From contig PMWW01000184.1 of NCBI GenBank assembly GCA_003165795.1, positions 1-34,158 of the forward strand: a stretch of 34,158 nucleotides of DNA, read 5' to 3'. Of the stretch, positions 9,750-19,045 are shown piece by piece. The stretch is from Acidobacteriaceae bacterium. Lineage in GTDB: Bacteria > Acidobacteriota > Terriglobia > Terriglobales > Acidobacteriaceae. The position numbers and the translations under genes are program-made. The stretch's first letter is position 1, and the number at the start of each line of letters is the position of its first letter. Under the pieces are notes generated by a model. The model ran no database searches. It saw only the letters and a list, made by a program, of their open reading frames with translations, and was not told the origin of the DNA.

Positions 9750-12443
9750 TTGAACAGCCTGCTGCAAGACCTGCGAGTTGCTATTCGCCAGATGCGCCGT
9801 TCTCCCGGCTTTGCGCTCACCGCCGTCCTTACCCTGGCGCTCGGGATCGCCGCGAATGTCCTGGTTTTCGGTGTGCTGCAAGCGTTGGTCCTGCGGCCAA
9901 TTAATGTGCCTCATCCCGACCGGGTGATGACGCTGGCGCACCAGGACCGGGCCTATCCGATTTTTTCCTATCCGGAAGTGCGCGATGTCCGCGATGGAAA
10001 TAAGGTGTTTTCCGCGGTGGCCGCTTTTTCCATATGGAATTTTGGTCTGGAGGCCAACGGCGTCACCCGGCCGGTCTGGGGAGCCCCAGTGAGCGGGCAA
10101 TACTTCGAGGTCGTCGGCATCAAGCCGTTCCTCGGGCGTCTGCTGCAGCGCGCCGATGACGACCATCCCGGAGCCTCAGACGCTGCCGTGCTTTCCTGGA
10201 CCGCCTGGAAAAGCGATTTTGTCGCCGATCGCAACATCGTGGGCAAGACCATCCGCCTTAACAAACATCCGTACACGATCGTCGGGGTTACCCCGGAAGG
10301 GTTCTACGGGACCGAAAAAATTGGGCAGCCTGACATTTTCATTCCGCTGGCCAACCAAGCATCGCTGTACGGGGTCGACTGGCTTGACTCGCGGCACGAT
10401 CAGAATGTCTGGTCGATCGTGCGCATCAAGGACGGGGTCACTATGCCCCAGGTGCAGGCTGAATTGAACACGATTGCTGCCCGCATTGCCCGGCAGTATC
10501 CGAAAGATGAGGAAAAGCTATCGTTCAAGCTGGTTCGTCCGGGCTTGGGCGGCGACTTTTTCGGCGCGCCGGCGCGCGGTTTTCTGACGGGGCTGCTGGG
10601 GCTGGCCGGTATTGTATTGCTTGCCGCCTGCGCCAACCTCGGCGGCCTGTTCGCAGCGCGTACCGCAGACCGCACGCGCGAGATTGCCATCCGCATGGCC
10701 ATTGGATCAAGCCGCTGGCGCATCGTCCGCCAGGTCCTGGTCGAGGCCATTGTGATTTCGATCCTCGGAGGCGCATGCGCCTGCGCGCTGGCCTGGACCG
10801 CGCTCACTGGCTTGGCTAACTGGCACCCACCCACCGAATACCCGATGGGCTTCCACGTACTAATGCCGCAGGCATCGTTGGTCCTGATGGCATTGCTGAT
10901 CTCGCTGCTCGCCGGCGTGGTGTTCGGGGTAATGCCACTGCGGCAGATATTCAAGACCGATCCCAATGAAGCCATTAAGAGCGGCGCAACCCAATCCTCC
11001 AGGGGACGCCGCTGGGCGCTTCGCGATGTGCTGCTGGCGGCCCAGGTCGCGCTCTGCTGCGTCACCGTCACGGCTGCGTTTGTCTCGCTGCGTGGCCTGG
11101 GCAAAGCCCTGAACATGAACATGGGTTTCAATCCCAAGCATGCTGTGCTGACGAAATTCGAACTCAGCCAGGCTGGCTATTCGAGCCCGGCTGCCGACCA
11201 TTTCCAGCGCCAACTGCTGCAAAGGGTCGGGCAGCTCCCGGGAGTGGAAGCGGCAGGCTACGGGCAATCCACGCCCCTCTCGCTGGATACGGCCGATTCT
11301 AATGTCTTCTCTCAACAAACTACCGATTTCAGGCCCTCCAACCGAGCCTTTGATGCCTACGACTATAGCGTCTCACCCGGATACTTTGCCGCCGCTGAGA
11401 CACCCCTGCTCGCGGGACGCGACGTAAGCTTTACCGACACTGAGAAGACCCCGGCCGTTGCGGTGGTGAATCGGGAATTCGTCCGGCGCCTCTTCCACTC
11501 CGATGACGCCGTCGGCCGCTATTTCAAGAACAGCTCCGGCCAGCCGGTCCAGATCGTGGGCATCGTGGCCGATGGAAAGTACCTGACACTTACTGAAGAT
11601 CAGGAAGCGGTAGCGTTCTTCCCGATCTCGCAGAAAACAACTACTCAAACATCGCTCATCGTCCGGATACGGCCAGATTCCTCCGACGTGGCCACCAACG
11701 ATATGGCAGCCACCATTCGCAAAGTGGTCCGTGATCTTGACCCCGCCGTTCCTATCCGGGCATCCAGCGCCTGGAACAGCCAGCTTGGACTCACATTCTT
11801 TGTGTCCCGGGTGGCTACCGTCGCCCTCGGCCTCTTCGGCGCGTTTGGACTTCTGCTCTCGATCGCCGGGACCTTCGGCTTGGCCTCATATACGGTCAGC
11901 AAGCGGCTGCGCGAGTTGAGCATTCGGGTCGCCCTCGGCGCGCAGGCCAGGCAGATTCTCTCGGCCGCGCTCGGTCGTATGCTGGTCTTGCTGGCCGGCG
12001 GGTCAGTCGTTGGGATGCTGCTGGGTGTGGCCGCGAGCCGAGTACTTTCGGCGATCGTCTACCAGGCGTCGGCACAGGACCCGTTTGTACTGGCTGCGGT
12101 TGCATTCACTGTGCTGCTCACCGGATCGCTCGCCGTAGCTGGCCCAGTGCGGCGCGCCCTGCACATCGATCCGGCAAACCTGCTCCCGCGAACAATAATT
12201 TTCATGCCGGAACCAGAGAAGCTGTGGCGGCATATTCGGCATGAAAAATGTTGCGAGAAAGCGGGACCTTCATCGAGAAGAGCTATTCGGAAGCTGACCT
12301 GCAATCCAGTTATCGACGCGGGCTTCCAGAATTTTGTCCGGATTACTGCTGGATCACGCACAACCCGGAAACTAGCGGTGCGGCGGATAGACAATGGTAA
12401 TGGCCCTCTCACCGCTAATGGGAACGGGGGTCTTGGGAAATAA
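9750..12443 (+). CDS. ADOP/MacB-like ABC transporter permease (FtsX family), probable 3' frameshift
   Basis: This is a large permease with two FtsX halves and MacB-type periplasmic domains, typical of the acidobacterial duplicated orphan permeases. The N-terminus reads LNSLLQDLRVAIRQM then RSPGFALTAVLTLALGI (first membrane span). A further block of spans lies around nt 10600-10960, and the second half repeats the plan, ending with spans about nt 11820-12150. TTG 9750 is chosen because GGAGG lies eight bases upstream and family members start at this point; ATG 9717 is an alternative. At 12185-12187 a CCC run probably carries one base too many. Without it the protein would end ...IDPANLLREQ at 12198, the usual kind of terminus, while the present frame adds about 80 unrelated residues. 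No ATPase partner gene is adjacent. Function: likely export or envelope remodelling, substrate unknown. Confidence 0.88.
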   Translation: MNSLLQDLRVAIRQMRRSPGFALTAVLTLALGIAANVLVFGVLQALVLRPINVPHPDRVMTLAHQDRAYPIFSYPEVRDVRDGNKVFSAVAAFSIWNFGLEANGVTRPVWGAPVSGQYFEVVGIKPFLGRLLQRADDDHPGASDAAVLSWTAWKSDFVADRNIVGKTIRLNKHPYTIVGVTPEGFYGTEKIGQPDIFIPLANQASLYGVDWLDSRHDQNVWSIVRIKDGVTMPQVQAELNTIAARIARQYPKDEEKLSFKLVRPGLGGDFFGAPARGFLTGLLGLAGIVLLAACANLGGLFAARTADRTREIAIRMAIGSSRWRIVRQVLVEAIVISILGGACACALAWTALTGLANWHPPTEYPMGFHVLMPQASLVLMALLISLLAGVVFGVMPLRQIFKTDPNEAIKSGATQSSRGRRWALRDVLLAAQVALCCVTVTAAFVSLRGLGKALNMNMGFNPKHAVLTKFELSQAGYSSPAADHFQRQLLQRVGQLPGVEAAGYGQSTPLSLDTADSNVFSQQTTDFRPSNRAFDAYDYSVSPGYFAAAETPLLAGRDVSFTDTEKTPAVAVVNREFVRRLFHSDDAVGRYFKNSSGQPVQIVGIVADGKYLTLTEDQEAVAFFPISQKTTTQTSLIVRIRPDSSDVATNDMAATIRKVVRDLDPAVPIRASSAWNSQLGLTFFVSRVATVALGLFGAFGLLLSIAGTFGLASYTVSKRLRELSIRVALGAQARQILSAALGRMLVLLAGGSVVGMLLGVAASRVLSAIVYQASAQDPFVLAAVAFTVLLTGSLAVAGPVRRALHIDPANLLPRTIIFMPEPEKLWRHIRHEKCCEKAGPSSRRAIRKLTCNPVIDAGFQNFVRITAGSRTTRKLAVRRIDNGNGPLTANGNGGLGK

Positions 12444-12480
12444 CTCGAACTCACACAAGCAGGGTACTGGTTAGCGGCAA
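12199..12480. other. Probable non-coding tail after the true permease end
   Basis: If the permease ends at 12198 after correcting the C run, this stretch up to the terminator is not coding. Its translation is compositionally odd (basic, then Asn/Gly-rich at the end) and unlike any domain I know. Confidence 0.45.
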
Positions 12481-12512
12481 GAAAAGCCGGGTCGGGTGAC
12501 GCCGGCTTTTTC
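12481..12512. terminator. Bidirectional Rho-independent terminator
   Basis: The stem GAAAAGCCGG (12481-12490) pairs with CCGGCTTTTTC (12502-12512) across an 11-base loop. It ends in T5 on the plus strand and T4 on the minus strand. It separates the convergent permease and PEP-CTERM genes and probably serves both. Confidence 0.85.
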
Positions 12513-12530
12513 AATTACTCAAAAGTTGGT

Positions 12531-13109
12531 TTACGGCCGCCGCCGGCGAATGCGAAGAACGGCTGCAATCCCCAGGATTCCCGTGCCCAACAGGATCAGG
12601 CTGCCCGGCTCGGGCACTACCGTTGGAACGTCACTAGAAAAACTGGCGCGGCTTGGTTCAGCGCCGGCGAAGCTACTGTTGATGGAAAACGGATCGCTGC
12701 CGGTCAAATAGTCGCCCGAGGGTGGGGTAAGCAGCAGTATGCTGTCGCCAATCGGGCCGGCGCCTCTTGGAGACGCATAGGATAGGGCGCAGAATGCGGT
12801 GCTCCCCGCAGCGCCGCTAACACAACTACCGGCTTGTCCAAGTATGGCCCTGGTGCGATCCTCAAACACGTTTCCCTCGAAGTTCTGGAAACTGCCGATG
12901 GTTGGGCCGTTAGGAGCGGGCCTGCTGGCGCTCAGGCCGGGAAGTCCCCAATTGGCTTCGAAGATGTCATTGTCGAAGTTAGAAGCAAATGGCTGGCCCG
13001 GGTTGACGGCTCCGCCAGTTTCGGGGCCGCTGGATGGAATGACTCCGGCAAAAGCTGCTCCTGGTGCTAGAGCAATGAGACACAGCAGGAATGACAATTT
13101 ACACACCAT
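12531..13109 (-). CDS. Secreted PEP-CTERM sorting-domain protein
   Basis: The 192-residue protein has a signal peptide (MVCKLSFLLCLIALAPGAAFA) and a classic C-terminal PEP-CTERM tripartite signal: VPEPGS, a hydrophobic span (LILLGTGILGIAAVL), and an RIRRRR basic tail. Such proteins are exported and then cleaved and anchored by an exosortase. The middle part is Gly/Ser/Pro-rich with two cysteines (CVSG and CALS) and is otherwise unrecognised. The ATG is preceded by GGGAGG at good distance, and the ribosome site is partly in a leader hairpin. No exosortase gene is in the window, so it is an orphan substrate here. It may have a role in surface or exopolymer biology; unknown. Confidence 0.85.
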   Translation of the reverse strand: MVCKLSFLLCLIALAPGAAFAGVIPSSGPETGGAVNPGQPFASNFDNDIFEANWGLPGLSASRPAPNGPTIGSFQNFEGNVFEDRTRAILGQAGSCVSGAAGSTAFCALSYASPRGAGPIGDSILLLTPPSGDYLTGSDPFSINSSFAGAEPSRASFSSDVPTVVPEPGSLILLGTGILGIAAVLRIRRRRP

Positions 13110-13117
13110 GGGCCCGA

Positions 13118-13152
13118 CCTCCCGAACTTCGGGAAAACTCGCAGAGGCGAGT
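13118..13152 (-). promoter_or_regulatory. Two small hairpins in the leader of the PEP-CTERM gene
   Basis: On the minus strand ACTCGC/GCGAGT (13137-13142 with 13147-13152) and CCCGA/TCGGG (13121-13125 with 13129-13133) form two adjacent short hairpins. The second overlaps the GGGAGG ribosome site (13118-13123), so folding could limit translation. The structure is seen directly; regulation is inferred. Confidence 0.4.
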
Positions 13153-13328
13153 ACCCCCGAACTTTATTATGCACTTCAACTATGATGAATTCAACCCGCA
13201 AACGGGGCACATCAGTGCCCAACATCGGCTGTAAAAGTTGGCATTGCAGTGGAGTTGCCAGGTCGATAAGTTCTCGCAAATGTGGCCTGCTTTACATGCC
13301 TGCGCCACGGGCGTAGTATTTTGACCCG

Positions 13329-13967
13329 ATGGAGATGGTGCTTGATAGGGTATGCGCAAGCTGTGGCAACACCCTCTTGCCGGACGGAAGGTTCTGTCTG
13401 TTTTGTGGAGACCTCCTGAACGACCCGCCGATTAAGACCGCAGGGCACGCGCCAGTTGCCCAGTCCGATGGAAAGTCCGCGCCCTCTACGCCGGACAAAG
13501 TCGAGTACGCAGGTTTCTGGTTGCGGGTATGGGCGGGAGTCATAGACGTCTGCCTGGAGGCGACGGGCGCGCTGCTGCTAACCGCAGCCATTGATTTTGC
13601 GCTGGGGCGGTATGGGCATCTCCTGGGGCTTTCCCGCTTCGATTCGAAGTTTGCCGCCGGATACGCTTTTGTCCCAATTATGGCTGTCGGTTCCTGGTTG
13701 TATTGTGCGTTCACCGAGAGCTCGGCGTGGCGCGCCACCGTGGGCAAGCGTCTGCTGGGCCTGCAGGTGGTCACGTCCGACGGCGATACGATGTCTTTCG
13801 GGCAGGCAACGGTCCGCCACCTGATGAAGTTTCTGTCTCTTTTCTGTGTGACTATCGGCTTCATGATGTCGGGTTGGACCAAGCGCCGCCAGGCGCTGCA
13901 TGACATGCCGTGTGACTGCCTGGTCATTCGCACGCCGGGGAAAAGCTGCTCGCTGCTGGACTGCTAA
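13329..13967 (+). CDS. RDD-family membrane protein with N-terminal zinc ribbon
   Basis: The 212 residues open with a rubredoxin-like zinc ribbon (CASCG near residue 9 and CLFCG near 24), then a polar linker, then an RDD domain. That domain comprises YAGFWLRVWAGVIDV (first helix with the R and D), a second hydrophobic stretch, WRATVGKRLLGLQVV, and a third helix followed by KRRQALHDMPCDCLVI. RDD proteins are small polytopic membrane proteins of mostly unknown function, and some have been linked to transport. The ATG at 13329 is used; a second ATG six bases on is possible. No strong ribosome site is seen. The gene lies 56 bases before the lpt genes and could be cotranscribed with them. Confidence 0.85.
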   Translation: MEMVLDRVCASCGNTLLPDGRFCLFCGDLLNDPPIKTAGHAPVAQSDGKSAPSTPDKVEYAGFWLRVWAGVIDVCLEATGALLLTAAIDFALGRYGHLLGLSRFDSKFAAGYAFVPIMAVGSWLYCAFTESSAWRATVGKRLLGLQVVTSDGDTMSFGQATVRHLMKFLSLFCVTIGFMMSGWTKRRQALHDMPCDCLVIRTPGKSCSLLDC

Positions 13968-14023
13968 TCGGCGGTCGCTGCCGGTTAGGCCGGCCCCGAC
14001 TACTAGCGTAATATCGATCACAG

Positions 14024-16396
14024 ATGTTGCAATCGTTAGCTCAGGTGCGGAAGTGGCTGGTGGTGGGAGTGTGTGTACTGGTCGCCATCGTCACCCTTTC
14101 GTACTGGATTGCCCGTTCCCGGGTCGGTCCTACGTTGCATAACGTTCCTCAGCAGCTGGGATTCGACATTCAGCAGACTAGCGACGGCTTCTCGCTTTCC
14201 AAATCCGAAGCCGGCCGCACAATTTATACCATTCGCGCTTCCAAGGCCGTGCAATTCAAGGCAGGTGGGCACGCTGATCTGCGGAACGTACACATCGTGG
14301 TGTATGGCCGCACCCACGATCGGTTCGACCAGATTTACGGTAATCAATTCACTTATGACCCGCAGAGTGGCGACATCAACGCCATGGGTGAAGTCCACAT
14401 CGACTTGCAGGGGAACGCCGAAGGCCCACTGAAGCCCGATCAGGCCCCTCCGGACGAGCTGAAGAACCCACTACACCTGCTGACTCACTCCCTGACGTTT
14501 AACCAAAAAACCGGAATTGCGCAGACCGATGAAGCCGTCTACTTCCAAACCGAGCAGGCCACCGGATCAGCCAAGGGCGCGTACTACGATTCCAAGAACA
14601 ATGAATTGCAGTTGAAGTCGGACGTGCATATCGTCACAACCGGTGATCACCCGGCCACCATCACCGGCAGCAGCGGAGTAATTCAGAAAGTTCCCCGGCA
14701 GGCGGTCCTGCTGAATGCGCAGATCGATCAGCCGGACCGCACCTTGACCGCGGACAAGGGGACCTTGCTGTTCGAGCCAGACAACACGGTGCAACACGTG
14801 ATTGCGGAAGGGAACGTCCATATCGAAATCCGCGGTCCCACCATCATCGACGTCGCCGGCCCACGCGGCGATCTCAACATGGGCCCGAAGAATTCAGTGC
14901 AACAGGCGATATTGTCGGGGGGTGCCAGGTTCGACACTCACGGCGCCAGCGTCGCACACGGATCGGCCGACACCTTCATTATTGACTTCGAGGACCAGGA
15001 CCAGCCGTCGCGCTTTCATATGGTGAAGAACGCGCGCATGATGCAAGATCCGCAACCGCAGAAGTCAGGTACCCACGGCCAGCCGATGGAGATTGCTGCC
15101 GACCAGCTTGATTTTCAACTGGAAAATGGCAACCAGATCAAGACCGGCGACACCGTCGGCAAAGCCTCCATCACCATCTTGCCCATGCCGCCGGGACCGA
15201 AGTCCGCGAAGAATCCCGTCAATAGTGGTCAGGACACGGGAAGCAACTCGACCACGGTAGCTACGGCCGGCAAGTTTCATGCGACCTTCGACGACAACAA
15301 TCGCCTGCAGACGCTGCACGGCTGGCCCAATTCGCGGATCGTATCGACCACGCCCGGTGCGCCCGACAAGGTCAGCACGGCAGACAAGCTGGACGTGACG
15401 TTTGCGCCGGACGGCGGGGTCGAAAAGCTGATTCAGACCGGGAACTTCGCGTATCACGAAGCTTCCGCCAATCCCAGCACCACCGGAGGCCGGGATGCGT
15501 TCGCCGATGTCGCCACATACACGCCGGGCGACGAGATTCTGGTATTGACGGGATCGCCGCGAGTGATCGACGGCGGCATGACGACGACCGCGGTCCATGT
15601 GCGCATGAACCGCCAGACCGGCGAAGGCTTTGCCGAAGACGACGTGAAAACTACGTACAGCGAGCTGAAGCCCCAGCCCAACGGTGCTCTGCTGGCAAAC
15701 TCGGACCCCATTCACGTTACCGCCGAGCATATGACGGCGTTCCGCCAGCCGGGCATCGCTCACTACACCGGCAATGTGCGGCTTTGGCAGGGGGGGAACG
15801 TGGTGCGGGCGCCGAAGATGGACTTCGATAACCAGAAGCGCGCCCTGTTTGCCGAGTCGGACAAAGCGCAGAAGGTTTCCAGCCTTTTCGTGCAGGAGTC
15901 GCAGGACGGGAAAATCACGCCCGTGGACGTGACCGCGGACAAACTAACCTACGTGGACGTGGAGCGTCTGGCACGGTACACCGGCAATGTACTGGCCAAA
16001 ACCACGACCGGTACCGTCACCACGCAACAGCTCGACGTGTACCTGAAGGAGGCTGAGCCCGATCCCAGTAGCAACGGCACGACCGTAGCGCAGAAGCCGG
16101 CCCAGCAAAAAGGGCCGTCGCTGCCCGGCTCTGATTCGCCAAGTAAGATCGATCATATAGTTGCGACCGGGAAGGTCGTGGTGACCGAGCCAAACCGCCG
16201 CGCCGTCGGCGACCGGCTGGTATATACCGCGGATGACGGCAAGTATTTTCTGACCGGAAGATCGCCTAGCATTTTTGATGCCGAACGGGGCACGGTATGG
16301 GGCGATTCGTTGACTTTCTATAGTCACGATGATAGGGTGCTGGTAGAGAGCAAACGTTCTTCTCCCACCATTACACGCGCACGTACCACGAAGTAA
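14024..16396 (+). CDS. LptC-LptA (OstA-like) fusion for LPS transport
   Basis: LptC and LptA form the periplasmic bridge carrying LPS from the LptBFG transporter to LptD. The 790-residue product has one N-terminal membrane span (about residues 11-30, VVGVCVLVAIVTLSYWIA). An LptC-like domain follows (TIYTIRASKAVQFKAGGH, DLRNVHIVVYG, about 35-140). After it come several OstA/LptA-type beta-jellyroll segments marked by recurring patterns such as LTADKGTLLF, AEGNVHIE, VTADKLTYVD and ATGKVVVTEPNR. Usual LptC is ~190 and LptA ~180 residues, so this is an unusually long multi-repeat fusion. Its stop TAA is directly followed by the lptB ATG, so translation is coupled. The C-terminus ends shortly after a predicted beta-strand. 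Domain boundaries are approximate. Confidence 0.88.
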   Translation: MLQSLAQVRKWLVVGVCVLVAIVTLSYWIARSRVGPTLHNVPQQLGFDIQQTSDGFSLSKSEAGRTIYTIRASKAVQFKAGGHADLRNVHIVVYGRTHDRFDQIYGNQFTYDPQSGDINAMGEVHIDLQGNAEGPLKPDQAPPDELKNPLHLLTHSLTFNQKTGIAQTDEAVYFQTEQATGSAKGAYYDSKNNELQLKSDVHIVTTGDHPATITGSSGVIQKVPRQAVLLNAQIDQPDRTLTADKGTLLFEPDNTVQHVIAEGNVHIEIRGPTIIDVAGPRGDLNMGPKNSVQQAILSGGARFDTHGASVAHGSADTFIIDFEDQDQPSRFHMVKNARMMQDPQPQKSGTHGQPMEIAADQLDFQLENGNQIKTGDTVGKASITILPMPPGPKSAKNPVNSGQDTGSNSTTVATAGKFHATFDDNNRLQTLHGWPNSRIVSTTPGAPDKVSTADKLDVTFAPDGGVEKLIQTGNFAYHEASANPSTTGGRDAFADVATYTPGDEILVLTGSPRVIDGGMTTTAVHVRMNRQTGEGFAEDDVKTTYSELKPQPNGALLANSDPIHVTAEHMTAFRQPGIAHYTGNVRLWQGGNVVRAPKMDFDNQKRALFAESDKAQKVSSLFVQESQDGKITPVDVTADKLTYVDVERLARYTGNVLAKTTTGTVTTQQLDVYLKEAEPDPSSNGTTVAQKPAQQKGPSLPGSDSPSKIDHIVATGKVVVTEPNRRAVGDRLVYTADDGKYFLTGRSPSIFDAERGTVWGDSLTFYSHDDRVLVESKRSSPTITRARTTK

Positions 16397-17125
16397 ATGC
16401 AGACGTTATCAGCGGATGAGATCGGCAAAAGCTACCGCGGTCGCAGGGTCGTCAGCGGGGTCAGCGTTCACGTAAAACAGGGTGAGGTTGTCGGCCTGCT
16501 GGGGCCCAATGGCGCCGGCAAGACCACCAGCTTCTACATTATCGTTGGACTGATTCCCGCCGAGAGCGGGCGGGTGCTGATCGATGGGTATGACATCACC
16601 AACGTGCCGATGTACCTGCGGGCACGGAACCATGGCATTAGTTATCTGCCGCAGGAGCCGTCCATTTTCCGCAAGCTGACGGTCGAGGACAACATTCTTG
16701 CGGTGCTGGAAGCGCAGTCGATGTCGTGGCACGAACGCCGCGAGCGGACGGAAAAGCTGATTGACCAGTTGGGGCTGGGCGTCATTCGCAAGAACCGCGG
16801 CTATGCGCTATCGGGAGGGGAACGACGCCGAGTCGAGATTGCGCGCTGCCTGTGCATCTCACCTTCGTTCATTTTGTTGGACGAGCCCTTTTCTGGTATT
16901 GATCCCATCGCGGTACTGGACCTGCAAAAGATCATCTTTGATTTGAAAGCCAGTGGGATCGGAGTGCTGGTTACGGACCATAATGTACGTGAGACATTGT
17001 CGGTGACCGATCGGGCTTACATCATTAACGAAGGCAGAATCTTCCGGACCGGCACACCGGAGCAGTTGGGAAACGATACGGAAGTGAAGCGAGTTTACTT
17101 AGGCGAGAGCTTCTCGTTGGTTTAA
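16397..17125 (+). CDS. lptB: LptB, LPS export ABC transporter ATPase
   Basis: LptB powers extraction of LPS from the inner membrane together with LptF/LptG. The 242 residues contain Walker [10 protein letters not shown] (about 35-43), Q-loop [17 protein letters not shown] (a pattern typical of LptB), ABC signature [15 protein letters not shown], Walker [14 protein letters not shown], and the H-loop [10 protein letters not shown]. Length is normal. It starts right at the lptC-lptA stop and is followed after 39 bases by rpoN. lptF/lptG are not in the window. Confidence 0.97.
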   Translation: MQTLSADEIGKSYRGRRVVSGVSVHVKQGEVVGLLGPNGAGKTTSFYIIVGLIPAESGRVLIDGYDITNVPMYLRARNHGISYLPQEPSIFRKLTVEDNILAVLEAQSMSWHERRERTEKLIDQLGLGVIRKNRGYALSGGERRRVEIARCLCISPSFILLDEPFSGIDPIAVLDLQKIIFDLKASGIGVLVTDHNVRETLSVTDRAYIINEGRIFRTGTPEQLGNDTEVKRVYLGESFSLV

Positions 17126-17164
17126 AATTCAAACGAGGAGCAAATCTCCTCAGGGTTCCGTCGA

Positions 17165-18904
17165 ATGGCTTTACTGCAGCCCAAATTAAACCTCAAAGTT
17201 TCTCAGAAGCAGATTCTGACCCCGGGGCTTGTGCAGATGGTCAGCGTGCTGGCGCTCAACAAGCTTGAGCTGGCCGACATGATCAATGCCGAGTTGACGG
17301 AAAACCCCGTCCTGGAAGAGCTGGAGAATTCAGTACCGTTGCTGGACGAAGTTTCCGCCCGCGAAGAAAAGATGGAGCGCGAGAGCTCGGCGGCAGCGCA
17401 GGAAGAGCAGCCGGCCGCGACTACGCAAGAGAAAGATCCTTTCGAAGAAATCGATTTCGGCTCGTTCTTCTCGGAGTATCTCGATCCCGGACTGCGCACC
17501 TCGATTGAAATGGAAGAGAGCGAGAAGCCCTCGTTCGAGAACTTCCTCTCCAAGCCCAGCACTTTGACCGACCACCTGATGTGGCAACTGGGATCGTTGC
17601 ATGTCAAGGAAGACGTGTATAGGGCGGCCGAGCTGGTCATCGGCAATCTGAACGAGGAAGGCTATCTGACAGCCACGGACGACGAATTACTCGGCCTGGC
17701 CAACGATGAGGCAAATGCACCGCGAGCCGAGCCGGTCTGCGGCGATTCCGCGGTTGCTCCGGCGATGTCGGCGCCTGTCACCGATGAGACCCAGCCCGAA
17801 ATCTCAGCCTCCAACATAGCCGTTGCCGAGGAAGAGTTCTCCGCCGGCGGACTGGTCGAGACACCGCCGCAGAGCGCGGCGCCGGAGTCTGCTCGTCCTA
17901 CGCTGGTGCCTCCGCGTACCGTGCCCGCTCGCGTTTCGTTCAGCCGGGATGCCTTGGGCGAAGCCATAGATCTGGTCAAGCAAATGGACCCCATTGGCGT
18001 AGGTGCGCGCGATTTGCGGGAATGCCTGCTGGCTCAACTACACGACCTGAAGCGCATCGATCGCAAGAACGGCAACGGTAACCTGGTGGCTGAGCTGGAA
18101 GCCCTGGGCGATGCCATGGTACTGGTCGACCAGCATCTGCACGCGCTGCAGAACAAGCATTACAAGGAAGTTGCCAAAGCCATGGGCCGTCCCCTGGAAG
18201 CGGTGATGAGTGCGATGGATTTCATCCGTACCCTCGATCCGCGACCAGGGCTGCGCTACAACAAGACGGAAACGCGGCTGATCGAGCCCGACGTAGCTTT
18301 CATCAAGCAGGGCGAGGAATATCTCGTCCTGATGAATGACGAGGAGGTCCCGCAGTTGCGCCTGAATCCCTCCTATCGCAAGCTACTGAGCCGCGATGTG
18401 GCGGAAAAGGACGTGCGCAACTACGTCAAAGAGCGCTACAAGTCGGCCATCCAGCTGATCAAGAACATCGAGCAGCGGAAGCAGACGATTTTGCGGGTCT
18501 GCTACTCGATATTGGACCGGCAACGCGATTTCCTTGACCAGGGTATCGATTTTCTGAAGCCCATGATGATCAAGGAAGTGGCGGAGGAGATTGGAGTCCA
18601 CCCCTCAACCGTCAGCCGCGCCGTGGCCAACAAGTACGCTCACACCCCGCAAGGCGTCTTCGAACTTCGATACTTCTTTAGCGAGAGCGTCAACGGACCT
18701 GAGGGCAGCGGTACGTCACTGCTCATCCTCAAGCGCCGGGTCAAGAAGCTCATCGAAGAAGAAGATCCCACCAGGCCGTTGACCGACGAGCAGATCACCC
18801 GCATCCTCCAGTCGCAGGGCATCCAGGTCACTCGCCGCACGGTTGCGAAGTACAGGGAAGATATGCGCATCCCGAGCACCCACCAGCGCAGAGTAAAGAA
18901 CTAG
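17165..18904 (+). CDS. rpoN: RNA polymerase sigma-54 factor (RpoN)
   Basis: Sigma-54 directs RNA polymerase to -24/-12 promoters and needs an ATPase activator. The 579 residues show region I (LNLKVSQKQILTPGLVQMV), an acidic region II (about 60-120), and the core-binding region III (TDHLMWQLGSLHV, NLNEEGYLT, PIGVGARDLREC). A helix-turn-helix (VAEEIGVHPSTVSRAVANKY) and the RpoN box (RRTVAKYREDMRIP, near the C-terminus) follow. Typical length is ~480. The excess comes from a low-complexity Ala/Pro/Glu insertion at about 181-257 within region III, between the two core-binding helices' parts. A small GAGGAG/CTCCTC hairpin (17135-17151) lies in the lptB-rpoN gap. The order lptA-lptB-rpoN-hpf is the same as in many proteobacteria. 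Confidence 0.97.
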   Translation: MALLQPKLNLKVSQKQILTPGLVQMVSVLALNKLELADMINAELTENPVLEELENSVPLLDEVSAREEKMERESSAAAQEEQPAATTQEKDPFEEIDFGSFFSEYLDPGLRTSIEMEESEKPSFENFLSKPSTLTDHLMWQLGSLHVKEDVYRAAELVIGNLNEEGYLTATDDELLGLANDEANAPRAEPVCGDSAVAPAMSAPVTDETQPEISASNIAVAEEEFSAGGLVETPPQSAAPESARPTLVPPRTVPARVSFSRDALGEAIDLVKQMDPIGVGARDLRECLLAQLHDLKRIDRKNGNGNLVAELEALGDAMVLVDQHLHALQNKHYKEVAKAMGRPLEAVMSAMDFIRTLDPRPGLRYNKTETRLIEPDVAFIKQGEEYLVLMNDEEVPQLRLNPSYRKLLSRDVAEKDVRNYVKERYKSAIQLIKNIEQRKQTILRVCYSILDRQRDFLDQGIDFLKPMMIKEVAEEIGVHPSTVSRAVANKYAHTPQGVFELRYFFSESVNGPEGSGTSLLILKRRVKKLIEEEDPTRPLTDEQITRILQSQGIQVTRRTVAKYREDMRIPSTHQRRVKN

Positions 18905-19045
18905 CTGCTGTACCGGCGCCTCCATCAGGTCCCATACCGCAATCGTGCGCGGCGTGGCTTAGACCTGACCGACGCCGTTGTGGTGAAAACCGCCGCGGCC
19001 AAACCAAAGGACCAAAGAACCAGGCTGGGGCGAGGAGGGAGCTCA

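Noticed and set aside
18980-19045. 22-codon N-terminal extension of HPF
   Set aside because: No match to the family; a strong ribosome site precedes ATG 19046.
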